A stretch of DNA of 5,024 nucleotides from Candidatus Cloacimonadota bacterium. GTDB lineage: Bacteria > Cloacimonadota > Cloacimonadia > Cloacimonadales > WRIO01. Shown piece by piece: positions 4,860 to 5,024 of the stretch. The position numbers were made by a program, and so were the translations under genes. Under the pieces are notes generated by a model. That model had not been told where the DNA came from. It made no database searches and saw only the letters and a program-made list of their open reading frames with translations. The DNA is taken from positions 1 to 5,024 of the forward strand of contig WRIO01000115.1 of assembly GCA_009782695.1 (NCBI GenBank), read 5' to 3'. The stretch's first letter is position 1; the number at the start of each line of letters is the position of its first letter.

Positions 4860-4943
4860 TAGAAATTAGAAATGTAGAGCACTTCGTGCAGTTGAGATAA
4901 CCACATCCTTCACATTCTGCGAAGCAGACACATGTCCCACATC
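4860..4943 (+). repeat. Bipartite hairpin repeat, copy B
   Basis: This is the second close copy of the unit at 4326-4410, in the same orientation 534 bases away. It has the heptamer tract TAGAAATTAGAAATG (4860-4874; the match to other tracts extends left to 4856), four spacer bases, hairpin GCAC-TTC-GTGC (4879-4889), AGTTGAGA, an AACCAC box (4899-4904), and a perfect second hairpin TCTGC-GAA-GCAGA (4916-4928). Most differences from copy A fall in loops or in the second hairpin. Confidence 0.8.
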
Positions 4944-4999
4944 GTTTTGAAGGTGTCCTGGGGGCGGATGATGCAAAATATTGTTTTTAAAATTATCGC

Positions 5000-5024
5000 T
5001 TGACATTATATCCGATTATAAAAA
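5000..5024 (+). promoter_or_regulatory. Possible edge-truncated promoter (TTGACA box)
   Basis: TTGACA at 5000-5005 is a perfect -35 hexamer, preceded by an AT-rich stretch (4976-4996). A -10 box at 17 bases would start at 5023, beyond what is visible. Alternatively, ATTATA occurs at 5005-5010 and 5015-5020, which on the minus strand gives two TATAAT boxes ten bases apart. The direction therefore cannot be settled from this window. Confidence 0.25.

Larger units (their letters stand above)
4313..5024. other. Long intergenic region without a protein gene
   Basis: I find no convincing coding sequence in about 700 bases upstream of porU. The only open frame of note, 4644-4841 on the plus strand, lacks a ribosome binding site, is rich in Cys, Ser and Lys with no recognisable domain, and runs straight through the long hairpin at 4733-4781. 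The region is instead packed with repeats and small hairpins, annotated separately: three bipartite repeat elements, two heptamer arrays, one widespread hairpin repeat and one terminator-like hairpin. It reads as a divergent or unassigned intergenic region that has accumulated small repeat elements. Confidence 0.7.

Noticed and set aside
4605..4874. CRISPR array
   Set aside because: The repeats are head-to-tail heptamers and dispersed hairpin units without regular spacers of 30-40 bases, and no cas genes are present.

Overview
The window suggests a bacterium of the FCB superphylum (the Bacteroidota lineage and relatives such as Cloacimonadota or Ignavibacteriota). The main evidence is one very long minus-strand gene that reads as PorU, the cysteine-protease sortase of the type IX secretion system (T9SS), a system largely confined to that superphylum. 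Two promoter candidates also fit the Bacteroidota-type pattern TTTG / TAnnTTTG. However, porU has a strong Shine-Dalgarno site, which canonical Bacteroidota usually lack. A deeper FCB branch such as Cloacimonadota is therefore my preferred but unproven guess.

Layout, left to right. Positions 1-111 hold a small hairpin with an 8-bp flanking direct repeat, then a putative promoter. Positions 112-272 hold two plus-strand tRNA genes, Gly(CCC) and Pro(CGG), separated by six T residues and both with an encoded CCA end. Positions 292-348 form a perfect 18-bp inverted repeat between the tRNAs and the convergent gene. Positions 348-4262 (minus) are porU, 1304 residues, intact, with its ribosome binding site and a putative promoter just upstream. 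Positions 4313-5024 contain no convincing protein gene.

That last stretch is an intergenic mosaic. It holds three copies (two plus, one minus) of a bipartite element built from a TTAGAAA heptamer tract, a small 3-base-loop hairpin at a fixed distance, an AACCAC box and a second hairpin. It also holds a copy of the widespread CATTCTGAGCGAAGCGAAGAAT-type repeat, a second heptamer array, and a long imperfect hairpin followed by a T run that may be a terminator or the body of a very small RNA. A TTGACA box at the right edge may belong to a promoter for a gene outside the window.

The genes show no shared pathway. The tRNAs are housekeeping genes. PorU would act at the outer membrane, cutting C-terminal sorting signals from T9SS cargo and attaching the cargo to the cell surface. 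The least explained material is the repeat/hairpin mosaic upstream of porU, not a protein-coding system.
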